A stretch of DNA of 64,000 nucleotides from Verrucomicrobiota bacterium (GTDB lineage Bacteria; Verrucomicrobiota; Verrucomicrobiia; Opitutales; Opitutaceae). The DNA is taken from contig JAEZGX010000003.1 in the NCBI GenBank assembly GCA_023416735.1, positions 1 through 64,000 on the forward strand. The letters run 5' to 3'. Numbering within the stretch: position 1 is the stretch's first letter; each line of letters starts with the position of its first letter. The notes beneath the pieces were generated by a model, which had not been told where the DNA came from, ran no database searches, and saw nothing but the letters and a program-made list of their open reading frames with translations. A program made the translations under genes and the position numbers. This document shows positions 34,138 to 42,728 of this stretch, piece after piece.

Positions 34138-34935
34138 ATGGCTTCCGACTCCGCACTTCCTCCCACACAGCACAACACCGAGATCTTCCGCAACCGACGC
34201 GCGTGGGAGCGCAAACCGCTGCTCCGGGAAATCTACCGCGACTTCTACCGCACCATCGCCGCCGAACTTCGCTCCGATCTTCCGGGCCTAACCGTCGAAC
34301 TCGGCTCCGGCATGGGCAACATCAAGGAGGTCCTGCCTCACTGCATCACCACCGACCTCTTCCCCAACCCGTGGCTCGATCGCCAGGAAAACGCCTACAC
34401 GCTTTCCTTCGCCGACGCCTCCGTCGCCAATCTCATCCTCTTCGACGTCTGGCATCATCTCGAATTCCCCGGCACCGCCCTCCAACAATTCGCCCGCGTC
34501 CTCGCTCCCGGCGGCCGCCTGATCCTCTTCGAGCCTGCCACCAGCCTCCTCGGCCGCTTCATCTACGGACTCTTCCATCACGAACCGCTCGGTATTGGAA
34601 AAACCATTACTTGGTTCGCTCCATCCGAACTCGATTTGAACAACGCCCCCTATTTCGCCGCGCAAGCCTCCGCCTGGCGGATCTTCGTCCGACGCGAATT
34701 CGGAAACCAACTTGACGCCTGGCACCTGCGCAAAATCCATCCCTTTGCCTCGTTGAGCTACGTCGCCTCTGGCGGCTTCAGTAAACCGCAACTTTTTCCC
34801 ACGGCCTGCCTGCCGTTGATGCGCCAGCTCGACCGCGCCCTCTCCGCCTTCCCCAGACTCTTCGCCACCCGCCTCCTCATCGTCTTGGAAAAATCCACAG
34901 CCCTCTACCCGACCACAGAGACACCGAGACACTGA
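34138..34935 (+). CDS. Class I SAM-dependent methyltransferase
   Basis: 265 aa. The SAM-binding motif is VELGSGMGNIKE at about residue 59, followed by the VANLILFDVWHHLEFPG motif (about residue 98) and VLAPGGRLILFEPA. The second half (YVASGGFSKPQLFP and a hydrophobic C-terminal segment) is less conserved. The final residues (TTETPRH) and the stop are encoded by the left arm of a micro-tandem repeat, so the original C-terminus was probably altered by repeat insertion. Last member of the surface-glycan cluster on the plus strand; acceptor unknown. Confidence 0.83.
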   Translation: MASDSALPPTQHNTEIFRNRRAWERKPLLREIYRDFYRTIAAELRSDLPGLTVELGSGMGNIKEVLPHCITTDLFPNPWLDRQENAYTLSFADASVANLILFDVWHHLEFPGTALQQFARVLAPGGRLILFEPATSLLGRFIYGLFHHEPLGIGKTITWFAPSELDLNNAPYFAAQASAWRIFVRREFGNQLDAWHLRKIHPFASLSYVASGGFSKPQLFPTACLPLMRQLDRALSAFPRLFATRLLIVLEKSTALYPTTETPRH

Positions 34936-35072
34936 AAACATCTGCTCTTCAGGTTCTCCGTGTCTCCGTGTCTCGGTGGTTCAAATCCAAATCGATCGTC
35001 TGAACTTTTCCCTCCCCCCCGCCTTTCTGCCGCCCCTCTTCGTGTCCCTTCGTGTCCATCCGTGGTTGAACT
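34911..35072. repeat. Micro-tandem arrays: inverted pair plus a second right arm
   Basis: A left arm (34911-34938, ACCACAGAGACACCGAGACA) lies inside the 3' end of the methyltransferase gene. Its partner (about 34953-34985) has CTCCGTGTCT/CCGTGTCTCG/GTGGTTCAAA. A second right arm TTCGTGTCCCTTCGTGTCCAT then CCGTGGTTGAA is at about 35039-35072. The remaining DNA to 35178 shows no gene. Confidence 0.72.
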
Positions 35073-35178
35073 CAACCTCAAGCACGGGTTGGCCATCCCC
35101 GCGCAACGACGAGCGCGAACCGGAACTTGCCCCTCCGCCCCTCGTCATACCCTTCGCTCCACCCCTAATCCCATCGCC

Positions 35179-36651
35179 ATGTCTTCGCTCATCAATCGTC
35201 GCACGTTCGTGAAAAACGCCTCCATCGCCGGTCTTGGTGCCGCCCTCGCTCCTTCGATCCTCTCGAGCGCATCCGCGTCATCAGCGTCCGGCCGCCGCAA
35301 ACGCTACGCCATCGTCGGCACCGGTTCGCGGCACTACATGTTCAAGGACGCTATCGAAAAAACCTACGCCGAACACGCCGAACTCGTCGGGCTCTGCGAC
35401 ACCAACCGCGGCCGTCTCGAGCTCTCCCGCTCCCGCTCCGCGGCCAACGGCGCCACGCCTCCGCCGATCTTTCTCGCCGCCGACTTCGAGCGCATGCTCC
35501 GGGAAACGAAACCCGATGTCGTGATCGTCACGACCATGGATTCGACCCACGACGACTACATCGTCCGCGCCATGGAGGCCGGCCACGACGTCATCACCGA
35601 AAAGCCGATGACCACCACCGCGGACAAATGCCAGCGCATCCTCGACGCGAAAAAGAAAACCGGCCGCAATCTCCGCGTCACTTTCAACTACCGCTACTCC
35701 CCACCGCGCACACAGGTGAAAGACATTCTCATGAGCGGCGAGATCGGCGACGTCCTGTCCGTCGATTTTCACTGGATGCTCAACACCCACCACGGCGCCG
35801 ACTACTTCCGCCGCTGGCACGGCGAGAAGAAATACTCCGGCGGTCTAATGGTTCACAAAGCCACCCACCACTTCGATCTCGTGAACTGGTGGCTCGGCGC
35901 CATGCCCGCCACCGTCTTCGCCACCGGGAAAAAGGAATTCTACACGCCCGAAATGGCCAAGCGCTTCGGCCTCCAAAGCCATCACGAGCGCTGCCACACC
36001 TGCCCCGAAAAGGACCAATGCGGCTTCTTCTTCTCCCTCGCCAACAGCCCGAGCCTCAAATCCCTCTATCTCGATCAGGAGAAACACGACGGCTATTTCC
36101 GTGACCAGTGCGTCTGGAATCCGCGTATCGACATCGAGGATACGATGAATGTCCTCGTCACCTACGACAACGGCGCGACCCTCGCTTACACGCTCAACGC
36201 CTTCAACTCCTGGGAGGGCTACACCATCGTCTTCAACGGCACGCTCGGCCGCATCGAGCACACCATCGTCGAACAGGTTTACGTCAACGGCACCGACACC
36301 GTCCAGGGCGGTATCGCCGAAGGCGGCATCAGCACCAAGGTCATTCCGCTCCGCGGCGAGCCGCGCGAGATTACGCCGTGGACTGGCATCGGCGGTCACG
36401 GCGGCGGCGACAAGGTCATGCTCGACGAAATCTTCCTGCCGAACGCTCCCGCCGACAAATACCAGCGCGCCTCCGACGAACGCGGCGGCGCCGCGTCGAT
36501 CCTCGTCGGCATCGCCGCCAACCGCTGTTTCGAAACGGGCCAGCCCGTTAAAGTCGCCGATCTCGTCGCCGGCCTCGCCCAGCCCGATTTCGCGCCCATG
36601 CCTTCACGCACCGCTCCACTCCCCATGCCGCCGCGCATGAGCCGGTCCTAA
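35179..36651 (+). CDS. Tat-exported Gfo/Idh/MocA family oxidoreductase
   Basis: 490 aa from the ATG at 35179. The N-terminus has a twin-arginine signal (NRRTFVK) followed by a hydrophobic AGLGAALAPSIL stretch. The Rossmann domain starts with RYAIVGTGSR at about residue 41, and the family's EKPMT motif is at about residue 143. A YRYSP segment and GGLMVHKATHHFD (about residue 220) contain the catalytic region with conserved Lys and His. A CHTCPEKDQC cysteine cluster near residue 273 may bind metal and is seen in some exported members. It oxidises, epimerises or hydrolyses a sugar by an NAD-dependent route, presumably in the periplasm; the substrate is unknown. Confidence 0.88.
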   Translation: MSSLINRRTFVKNASIAGLGAALAPSILSSASASSASGRRKRYAIVGTGSRHYMFKDAIEKTYAEHAELVGLCDTNRGRLELSRSRSAANGATPPPIFLAADFERMLRETKPDVVIVTTMDSTHDDYIVRAMEAGHDVITEKPMTTTADKCQRILDAKKKTGRNLRVTFNYRYSPPRTQVKDILMSGEIGDVLSVDFHWMLNTHHGADYFRRWHGEKKYSGGLMVHKATHHFDLVNWWLGAMPATVFATGKKEFYTPEMAKRFGLQSHHERCHTCPEKDQCGFFFSLANSPSLKSLYLDQEKHDGYFRDQCVWNPRIDIEDTMNVLVTYDNGATLAYTLNAFNSWEGYTIVFNGTLGRIEHTIVEQVYVNGTDTVQGGIAEGGISTKVIPLRGEPREITPWTGIGGHGGGDKVMLDEIFLPNAPADKYQRASDERGGAASILVGIAANRCFETGQPVKVADLVAGLAQPDFAPMPSRTAPLPMPPRMSRS

Positions 36652-36667
36652 GTGGAACTCGCCCGAT

Positions 36668-36692
36668 AGAGCCCGACGCCTTGTCGGGCTCT
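36668..36692 (+). terminator. Hairpin after the oxidoreductase gene
   Basis: A perfect 10-bp stem AGAGCCCGAC (36668-36677) pairs with GTCGGGCTCT (36683-36692) around a 5-nt loop, 16 nt after the stop. No T-run follows, so it is a weak intrinsic terminator or an mRNA-stabilising REP-type element. A GTAG-headed GC-rich stretch follows at 36702-36735. Confidence 0.55.
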
Positions 36693-36759
36693 CACTCAAA
36701 GGTAGGCGGGGCAGCTTGTCCCGATCTAGCGGGATCTCCTCGCCGAGTCGCGACGTCCC

Positions 36760-37134
36760 TCACCCCGCCGCTTCAATTTTCCCCATCCAACTCACCAACC
36801 GGCCGGTGCTCGACTCCAGCCGCACCGTCGCGCCGCTCAACGATTTCACGATCAGCTGCCCTTGGAACTCGTCCACGATCACGGCGCAAAGATCGTCCAT
36901 CGCCGGCCACTCCGCGACCCACATCAAGCGCAGATCGCCATCGAGGCAGTAGAGATTCGGAAACCCCGGCAGCAACCCATACGGATGCTCGCGCACATAC
37001 GTGCGCATCGGACCGTTTCGAAATTCCACGATCGCGGTCGCCAGCGGTGCATGACACACCGCGCGCTCACCGGAGCGTCCCAGTTGGCAAAGCGAGCCGT
37101 CGATGACGGCGAGAGCTTCAATAGGGGTAATCAT
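36760..37134 (-). CDS. Hypothetical protein
   Basis: 124 aa from the ATG at 37134 (MITPIEALAVIDGS). The frame is open up to 37215, but the upstream part looks random. The composition is soluble and globular, with segments TAIVEFRNGPMRTYVREHPYG, LPNLYCLDGDLRLMWVAEWP-like strands and VIVDEFQGQLIVKSLSG, which suggest a small beta-rich fold. There is no signal peptide or transmembrane helix. I do not recognise a family. It lies convergent with the oxidoreductase gene and downstream of the cyclase operon on the same strand (119-bp gap), so co-transcription is uncertain. Confidence 0.6.
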   Translation of the reverse strand: MITPIEALAVIDGSLCQLGRSGERAVCHAPLATAIVEFRNGPMRTYVREHPYGLLPGFPNLYCLDGDLRLMWVAEWPAMDDLCAVIVDEFQGQLIVKSLSGATVRLESSTGRLVSWMGKIEAAG

Positions 37135-37252
37135 CGACGAGCCGACACTCCAACATCTTACCCGCTCCCACGCCACAAAATTTTCTCGCCCCTCGTCCCG
37201 CGCGCATAGTTGCAACCGTCCTGCCTCGCTCCTGCTCCGCGGGCATCGCGGC

Positions 37253-39547
37253 TCACTTCTCCTTCATCACATACCGGCCGTCCCAGTCTTCCGGCGGCGG
37301 CGTTTCAATCGCTTCCGGCACCACCCGCTCCAAATACACCAGCGAGGGATTGCTCACCACGCCCGGTGTCACCCCCGGCAAGTTCGGCTCCAGCTCCCGA
37401 CTCTTCCCAAATAGTTCCAGCGCTCCCTTCCAATCGCGCGCATAATATCTCGCCAGGCCCCGCTCAAACGACGCGATGCACTCGCGCGTCTTGTCCGTCA
37501 CATCCTCCTTCAACCCGACGATCTCGTAAATCGGCACCGCCTGTGTCCGCCCTTTCACCACGATCCGTCCGAGCGGCCGAAACACCACGCGATCGCCGCC
37601 GTGCTGCACACAAGCCGCTTTCGTCGCTTCCGCGCACATCGTGTAACATCCCCAGCTCTTCGCTCCGCTTTCCATGCGCGCCGCCAGGTTCACGTTGTCG
37701 CCCATCATCGTGTAGTTGAATCGCGTGCGGCTCCCCATGTTGCCGATCGTGCATACGCCCGAATTCAGCCCGATGCGCGACTGCATCTGCCACACGATCT
37801 CCGGCCAGCGCTTGCCTTCCGCTTTCCATTTGTCCCGCAACTCACCGAGTTTCTTGTGCACGCGCTGCGTCGCCACACACGCGCGATAAGCGTGATCCGG
37901 CAACGTCATCGGCGCGCCAAACATCGCCACCACCGCGTCGCCGATGTATTTGTCGAGCGTCCCGCCTTCCTCCTGCACGATGTCCGTGCACGCCGTCAGA
38001 TACTCGTTCATCAGCTCCACGAGCGGCCCCGACCCGAGCTTCTCCGAAAAGGTTGAGAACGACTGAATGTCCGAAAAATACGCCGTGATCTCCTCCTCGT
38101 GCCCACCGAGCTGCGGATCCTCGCCCGACTCCACCATGCGATCGACCAGCTGCGGCGACACATACGCGCCAAACATCCCCTTGATCCGCCCTTTTGCCTT
38201 CTCCTCCTCCATCAACTGCCAGATCACCCCGGCGAAACTCGTCGTGAACGCCGCCCCCAACGCCGGTGCGAGCGGCATCACCAGATGATTCGTTTTGAAC
38301 AACTCGAACGCCAGCCACGTAAACCCTGCCATCGCCACCACGCTCGCCATTTTGTTCAACGCCGCTCTCGCCCCGCCCGACACCGCCAGCGCCGTCACAC
38401 CCATCGCCAAACCCACCACCAACGCAAAATCCAACCACGCCACTCCGCCCCACGCCGGCAATCGCTGAAGGTATTTTCCGGATACAATCGTCTTCACCAT
38501 GTTGCCATGGATTCCAACCTTCGGCACCGGCACTTCATCGAAGGGCGTCGGGGCCAAGTCCTGCTCCAGCGGATCCACCGGGCCAATCAACACGATCGCA
38601 TCCTTGAACTCATCCTGACCGAAAAATTCCTCCGCCGCCGCACGCTCTTCCGCCTCCTCCGACGCCAGCATCTCGGCATACGTAAAGGTGGTCGAAATCG
38701 GCACGCGCGGATTCTTCGCCGAACTCCATCTCGAAAACCAATTCACCTCGATCAGTTGCCGGTCTTGCAGCGGGATTCGCGCCGCCACGGTCCCATCGTC
38801 TCGCACCAGCTCGATCTCGTTCGCGCCGATTTTCACGCCGTCGTTCGCCACGCCATAATGCAGCCGCGCCAACTCCAGCGACAGATGCAGATACGTGCGC
38901 ACCGGCGTCCGCGCAAACGCCGGCACCGTCCGCGTTCCTCCATCGATCGTGTCGATCAATCCGACCAGAGCCGGATTCCACACTTTCTTCGGATCCGTCG
39001 GATGGGTCCTCAACGCCGGCAACTCCGGCAATGCGCCTTCCTCCCCCGGCTCCATTCGGCTGATCAGCGGCAGCTCCCGGAAAATCAATTCGCCATTGAT
39101 GCTGCGATCGATCGCCGCCGCATACGACGCCGCCAACACCACCGGCGGATCGCGAAACAAAAACTTTCCCAACTCGAGATTCCCTCGCACGTGCTTGGTC
39201 CGATCGACCGCCTCAGGCACGCCGTTCTCCGAAAACAACACGTCGATTCCCACCGCCTTCACTCCGGCTCGTTCGATCAAAGCCGACGCCACTCGCGCAA
39301 AATACGTCCGATCCCACGGCATTCCCCCGATCTCCGCAATCGATTGCGAATCGATGTCGACGTAAACGACCTTCACCGGCGCGTCGATCTCGCCGCGATA
39401 CCGAAACCGCCAATCCACCAGCTTGTTCTCCAGAAAGTCGAGCCAGCCCACCTGCGCCGCGACACACCACAACGCCGGGATCACCAGCAGCACCGCCCAC
39501 CGCAGCCAGGAAACCGCCCCGTTCTTTTTCGCTCGAATCCGAATCAT
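37253..39547 (-). CDS. CHASE2-domain adenylate cyclase (class III)
   Basis: 764 aa. After an N-terminal helix (residues 14-34) there is a large periplasmic CHASE2 sensor domain (about 35-340; VDWRFRYRG, VVYVDIDSQSI, GIDVLFSE). Three transmembrane helices follow at about 365-440. The class III cyclase domain is at about 485-680: first metal Asp in FSDIQSFS, LDKYIGDAVVAMFG with the adenine-selecting Lys and second metal Asp, then MMGDNVNLAARME with the catalytic Asn and Arg. All catalytic residues are present, so cAMP synthesis is expected. The C-terminal 80 residues include a short helical repeat-like segment. It lies downstream of a FecR-domain gene and a ligase-like gene on the same strand. 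Confidence 0.92.
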   Translation of the reverse strand: MIRIRAKKNGAVSWLRWAVLLVIPALWCVAAQVGWLDFLENKLVDWRFRYRGEIDAPVKVVYVDIDSQSIAEIGGMPWDRTYFARVASALIERAGVKAVGIDVLFSENGVPEAVDRTKHVRGNLELGKFLFRDPPVVLAASYAAAIDRSINGELIFRELPLISRMEPGEEGALPELPALRTHPTDPKKVWNPALVGLIDTIDGGTRTVPAFARTPVRTYLHLSLELARLHYGVANDGVKIGANEIELVRDDGTVAARIPLQDRQLIEVNWFSRWSSAKNPRVPISTTFTYAEMLASEEAEERAAAEEFFGQDEFKDAIVLIGPVDPLEQDLAPTPFDEVPVPKVGIHGNMVKTIVSGKYLQRLPAWGGVAWLDFALVVGLAMGVTALAVSGGARAALNKMASVVAMAGFTWLAFELFKTNHLVMPLAPALGAAFTTSFAGVIWQLMEEEKAKGRIKGMFGAYVSPQLVDRMVESGEDPQLGGHEEEITAYFSDIQSFSTFSEKLGSGPLVELMNEYLTACTDIVQEEGGTLDKYIGDAVVAMFGAPMTLPDHAYRACVATQRVHKKLGELRDKWKAEGKRWPEIVWQMQSRIGLNSGVCTIGNMGSRTRFNYTMMGDNVNLAARMESGAKSWGCYTMCAEATKAACVQHGGDRVVFRPLGRIVVKGRTQAVPIYEIVGLKEDVTDKTRECIASFERGLARYYARDWKGALELFGKSRELEPNLPGVTPGVVSNPSLVYLERVVPEAIETPPPEDWDGRYVMKEK

Positions 39548-39630
39548 GCGGCCTTCGGATCTGATTCCGATCGCTCAAGCATCGCCCCGCTGAAACTCAG
39601 ATGCCGCCTAAAGGCGCCCCCACTTTCCCG

Positions 39631-39657
39631 CTCCTTCGTGCCCATCCGTGGTTCCAT
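39631..39657. repeat. Single micro-tandem right arm
   Basis: CTCCTTCGTGCCCATCCGTGGTTCC, a single short array in the 153-nt gap between the cyclase and FecR-domain genes. No left arm seen. Confidence 0.55.
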
Positions 39658-39700
39658 TGACTGGCTTCCAGCAAGACACGCGTGACGGATCATCCCGCCA

Positions 39701-40630
39701 TCAATCCTGTTTCCCGTCGCCCGGCGTCGTCGAGTTCTGCGGCGTAGTCGGACCAAAAACTGGACTCGGTGTCTCCATGAACGACTTCGACTGGTTCGAG
39801 TTGTCATCGCTGCTCTGCGCCGGCCCTTCCCCCGAATCCGACGTAGTGTTCGAACTCGTGCTGATAATCACCGCCGACGACGCCTGCACGATATCGTTCG
39901 CCGCCGCCTCGATCGCCGCCAGCGCCTGAGGCGACACCGGCGTCAAACCTTCGACCGTCGGCGCCGAGTTCAAAGTCACCGTGCCCGAGGCCTCATCCAC
40001 CGTCACGTCCACCGACACCGCCACCTCGTTGCCCGTCTCAACCGACACGCCTTCCGCCGCCGGCGCTTCAAACAACACCACACCTTCCGCCGTGCTCAGC
40101 GTGAAAAACACCCGTCCGCTCGCATCCGGCCGGAAAACAATTCGAAACGTCGTGCCGCGAATACCCGCCGCGCCCACCGGTGTGTTCACCGTGAATGTCG
40201 ATCCACCCGCTTGGTTCAACTTCTTCACATTGCCCACCAGCTCGCCGCGTGTCAGCCGCACGCTCGTCGTCGAGCTCGTCGGCTCTGCCTCCAACGTCGC
40301 CACCGCGACTTCCGCCTGAAACGGGTCCTGCAAAAACTCCTCGATGTCCATCGACGAATCTGAACCGACATTCAGCGACGCCCCGTTCGAAAAAACCAGG
40401 ATCACGCTCGCGCCCGCACTCGTGACAATCCGCGTCTGCTGCGACACCACATCCGACGTCGCCAGCGTCCGCGTCGCCTGCGTCGCAAGGTCGATCGCGG
40501 TCACCGCTCCCGTCACTTTCGCTGCGACGATTCGCCCCGGCACTCGACCGGTTTGCGCCTGCGTGGAAGCAGCAAAAAAAGCGAGCGTGCCGCAGAGCAG
40601 CAGCCACGAAATCAGTTTGGACGGGCGCAT
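39701..40630 (-). CDS. Exported FecR-domain protein
   Basis: 309 aa from the ATG at 40630, with a signal peptide ending at AQA (about residue 27). Residues 55-185 form a FecR domain: LATSDVVSQQTRIVTSAGASVILVF, GSDSSMDIEEF, then LTRGELVGNVKKLNQ and FTVNTPVGAAGIRGTTFRI, the hallmark of this periplasmic domain. The C-terminal 70 residues are Ser/Thr/Asn-rich and probably disordered. There is no transmembrane helix other than the signal, so it is likely periplasmic or outer-membrane associated and is not an anti-sigma. It starts 11 nt after the ligase-like gene and precedes the CHASE2 cyclase; the three probably form one operon. Confidence 0.87.
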   Translation of the reverse strand: MRPSKLISWLLLCGTLAFFAASTQAQTGRVPGRIVAAKVTGAVTAIDLATQATRTLATSDVVSQQTRIVTSAGASVILVFSNGASLNVGSDSSMDIEEFLQDPFQAEVAVATLEAEPTSSTTSVRLTRGELVGNVKKLNQAGGSTFTVNTPVGAAGIRGTTFRIVFRPDASGRVFFTLSTAEGVVLFEAPAAEGVSVETGNEVAVSVDVTVDEASGTVTLNSAPTVEGLTPVSPQALAAIEAAANDIVQASSAVIISTSSNTTSDSGEGPAQSSDDNSNQSKSFMETPSPVFGPTTPQNSTTPGDGKQD

Positions 40631-40641
40631 GTGAGCTGGAT

Positions 40642-42561
40642 TCAAGGAGCGCGGCTGCGTTCGGCCAATCGCTGTCGCAATGCTTGGGCTTCGCGCTTTC
40701 CAGGGTCAAGACGCAAGGCAACTCCCACCGCCGCCATCGCCCGCGGACGCGTCGCCGCATCCAAGCTCAGATGCGCCGCTTGATAATACCACGTCACCGC
40801 ATTCGCCGGCGCCAGCTTCAGCGCTTCCACGAACGCCGCGCCGCCTTCCACCCGCCGCCCCTGCAAATCCAACGCCACGCCGCGCCGGATCCAAAACTCC
40901 GCGACCACCTTCGATCGCGCGAGCGCCTGCTCCGCCGATCGCTCCGCCTTCCGCCCCAGCTCCACCGTCTGCGTCGGCTCACACTGCGCAAACAGCGCCG
41001 TCGCATACGAAACATCCGCCCACATCGCGCCATTCTTCGGATCGAGTTCCGTCGCACGGCTCAACCTGTTCATCACCTCCGCCAACACCGGCCGCCACTC
41101 GCTCGGGGAGATTTCGCGCACCGCCAGTCGATCGATCATCTCGCGTGCTTCGTAACGCAGCGCCTCCGCGCGAAACAGCGGGTTCACAAACCAAATGCAA
41201 CCCGCCGCGGCAAACGTCGCCATCGCCACGCACACGTCCCGCTCCACCGCCGCCCACTTTCCCGCCTCGCTCCGACATGCTGGCCAGCGCCCTTGCACCA
41301 CCAGCGCCGCCATCGCGCCAAACGTCATCGCGAGCGCCGGGATCTTGAAATGAAAATCCGCGCCCAGCTGCAGCCCAAACGCCGCCAGCCCCGCCGCCAT
41401 TCCCGCCAATGGCAGCCCACCCTGCCCGCTCCGCCTTCTCGCCCCCCAAGCGCCGGCGCCACCGCGCACACACTTCCACACCAAGACACCCACCGCCCCG
41501 AAGAACAGCCCAAACCCCACCGCGCCGTAGTCGCTCAGCGTATTCAAATAATCATTATGCGCCCATTTGGGTTCGTCCTGAAAACGCTCCGGCCGGTGTC
41601 TCTCGAACGCCACATTATAGCTCCCCGCGCCACTGCCCCACATCGGATGCTCGCGAAATATCTTCCACGCTCCGAGCCACATGATGGGTCGCGTTTTTTC
41701 GCCAACGTCCGTCTTCAAACTCGTGAGGCGCTCCCGCACGAGCGGAACCGTCAAAAACAGCGTCAGCACCGTCGCGCCCAAAGCCACCGCTGCCGCTCCC
41801 GCCCACAACATCCTTTTCGCGACCGATCCACTGCCACCAAAAATCGGCCAAGCGATCCCGACCAGCACCGCCGCCAGCCACGCCCCACGGCTCACCGTCA
41901 GCACGAGCCCGACCAGCAACAACGCCGCCACGTAGCCAAAAAACACTCGCTGCACCGCGCTCGCGCCTCGCTGAAACAGCAGCGCACCTACCGGAAAGAG
42001 CACGAGAAGCAGCAACGCGCCCAGACTGTTGGGAATCCCAAACGGCCCGCTCGCGCGCCCAATAAATTGATCCGCCTGCACGCGCCCCATCATCAGCCAG
42101 TCCGGCCGCACGAATCGCTGATAACACGCCATCACCGCCGCGCCCAACGCGAGCGCCACAATCCCGCCGAACAACACCACGCGCGCCTCCCGCGTCCGCA
42201 CGCCGTTCAACACCACCCAAAACACCGCAATCATCTGCGCCCAGCCGATCCAGTCGCGCCACCCAATCCATTCGACTGGCGAAACGAACACCACGTTTGC
42301 CGCCGCATACGCGAGAAAGGGCAGCAGCCACCATCCCGCCGGATGCACCCGCGCCACCTCCCCTTGCCTCCCCGCCAGCTCCTCGCGCAACATTACAAAA
42401 CCGATCAGATGCACCACGAGGAGCGCCGCGCTCAACGCCGTCGTCATCACCATCGTTTCCGGCCGGTATCCACCGAGGCACAACGTCGTCCACGCGAGAT
42501 TCCCGACGAGCAACGCCACCTGCGCCCACTCCCAAACCTGCACGCCGCGCCCGCGGTTCAT
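40642..42561 (-). CDS. O-antigen ligase-like membrane protein with TPR C-terminus
   Basis: 639 aa from the ATG at 42561 (an in-frame ATG at 42582 adds 7 residues). About 11-12 transmembrane helices cover residues 10-465. The periplasmic loop and Wzy_C-like region are visible (GRASGPFGIPNSLGALLLL at about 175, LTVSRGAWLAAVLVGI, and HPMWGSGAGSYNVAFERHRP at about 315 followed by WAHNDYLNTLSDYG), as in WaaL/Wzy ligases and polymerases. The last 130 residues contain TPR-like helices (ATELDPKNGAMWADV, ALKLAPANAVTWYYQAA). It may join glycan to a lipid or protein carrier. First gene of the ligase-FecR-CHASE2 set. Confidence 0.85.
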   Translation of the reverse strand: MNRGRGVQVWEWAQVALLVGNLAWTTLCLGGYRPETMVMTTALSAALLVVHLIGFVMLREELAGRQGEVARVHPAGWWLLPFLAYAAANVVFVSPVEWIGWRDWIGWAQMIAVFWVVLNGVRTREARVVLFGGIVALALGAAVMACYQRFVRPDWLMMGRVQADQFIGRASGPFGIPNSLGALLLLVLFPVGALLFQRGASAVQRVFFGYVAALLLVGLVLTVSRGAWLAAVLVGIAWPIFGGSGSVAKRMLWAGAAAVALGATVLTLFLTVPLVRERLTSLKTDVGEKTRPIMWLGAWKIFREHPMWGSGAGSYNVAFERHRPERFQDEPKWAHNDYLNTLSDYGAVGFGLFFGAVGVLVWKCVRGGAGAWGARRRSGQGGLPLAGMAAGLAAFGLQLGADFHFKIPALAMTFGAMAALVVQGRWPACRSEAGKWAAVERDVCVAMATFAAAGCIWFVNPLFRAEALRYEAREMIDRLAVREISPSEWRPVLAEVMNRLSRATELDPKNGAMWADVSYATALFAQCEPTQTVELGRKAERSAEQALARSKVVAEFWIRRGVALDLQGRRVEGGAAFVEALKLAPANAVTWYYQAAHLSLDAATRPRAMAAVGVALRLDPGKREAQALRQRLAERSRAP

Positions 42562-42577
42562 CTCAAAATCTTCGTTT

Positions 42578-42622
42578 GTCATTCCAACCGAAGCGAAGAA
42601 TCCACGGGTTCGAACATCAGCT
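42578..42622. repeat. Short dispersed-type repeat before the ligase gene
   Basis: The stretch CATTCCAACCGAAGCGAAGA with its continuation ATCCACGGG is of a kind often seen scattered in intergenic DNA of several phyla; its translations give pseudo-peptides such as FFASVGM or HSNRSEES. It overlaps the possible upstream ATG at 42582 and is a reason to prefer 42561. The claim of wide dispersal is from memory and needs a database check. Confidence 0.45.
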
Positions 42623-42671
42623 GACGCACCCGCGCATTCTTCTCTCCCCACGCGTCTTCGAACAAGGGCAA

Positions 42672-42701
42672 ACAAAAGCGCCACCTCTCGCGAGGTGGCG
42701 C
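42672..42701 (-). terminator. Intrinsic terminator after glnII
   Basis: Read on the minus strand, a perfect 10-bp stem GCGCCACCTC pairs with GAGGTGGCGC around a 4-nt loop (42678-42701), followed by TTTTGTTT. It lies 27 nt after the glutamine synthetase stop. Confidence 0.92.
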
Positions 42702-42728
42702 CCAATCAAATCAAACCGAGTTTGCTAC

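Noticed and set aside
36668..36735. Riboswitch or attenuator after the oxidoreductase gene
   Set aside because: It is downstream of the stop and the next gene is on the opposite strand; a terminator or REP-type role is simpler.
40684..42624. 646-codon plus-strand frame opposite the ligase-like gene
   Set aside because: It is a His/Arg/Gln-rich shadow; the minus strand has clear transmembrane and ligase motifs.
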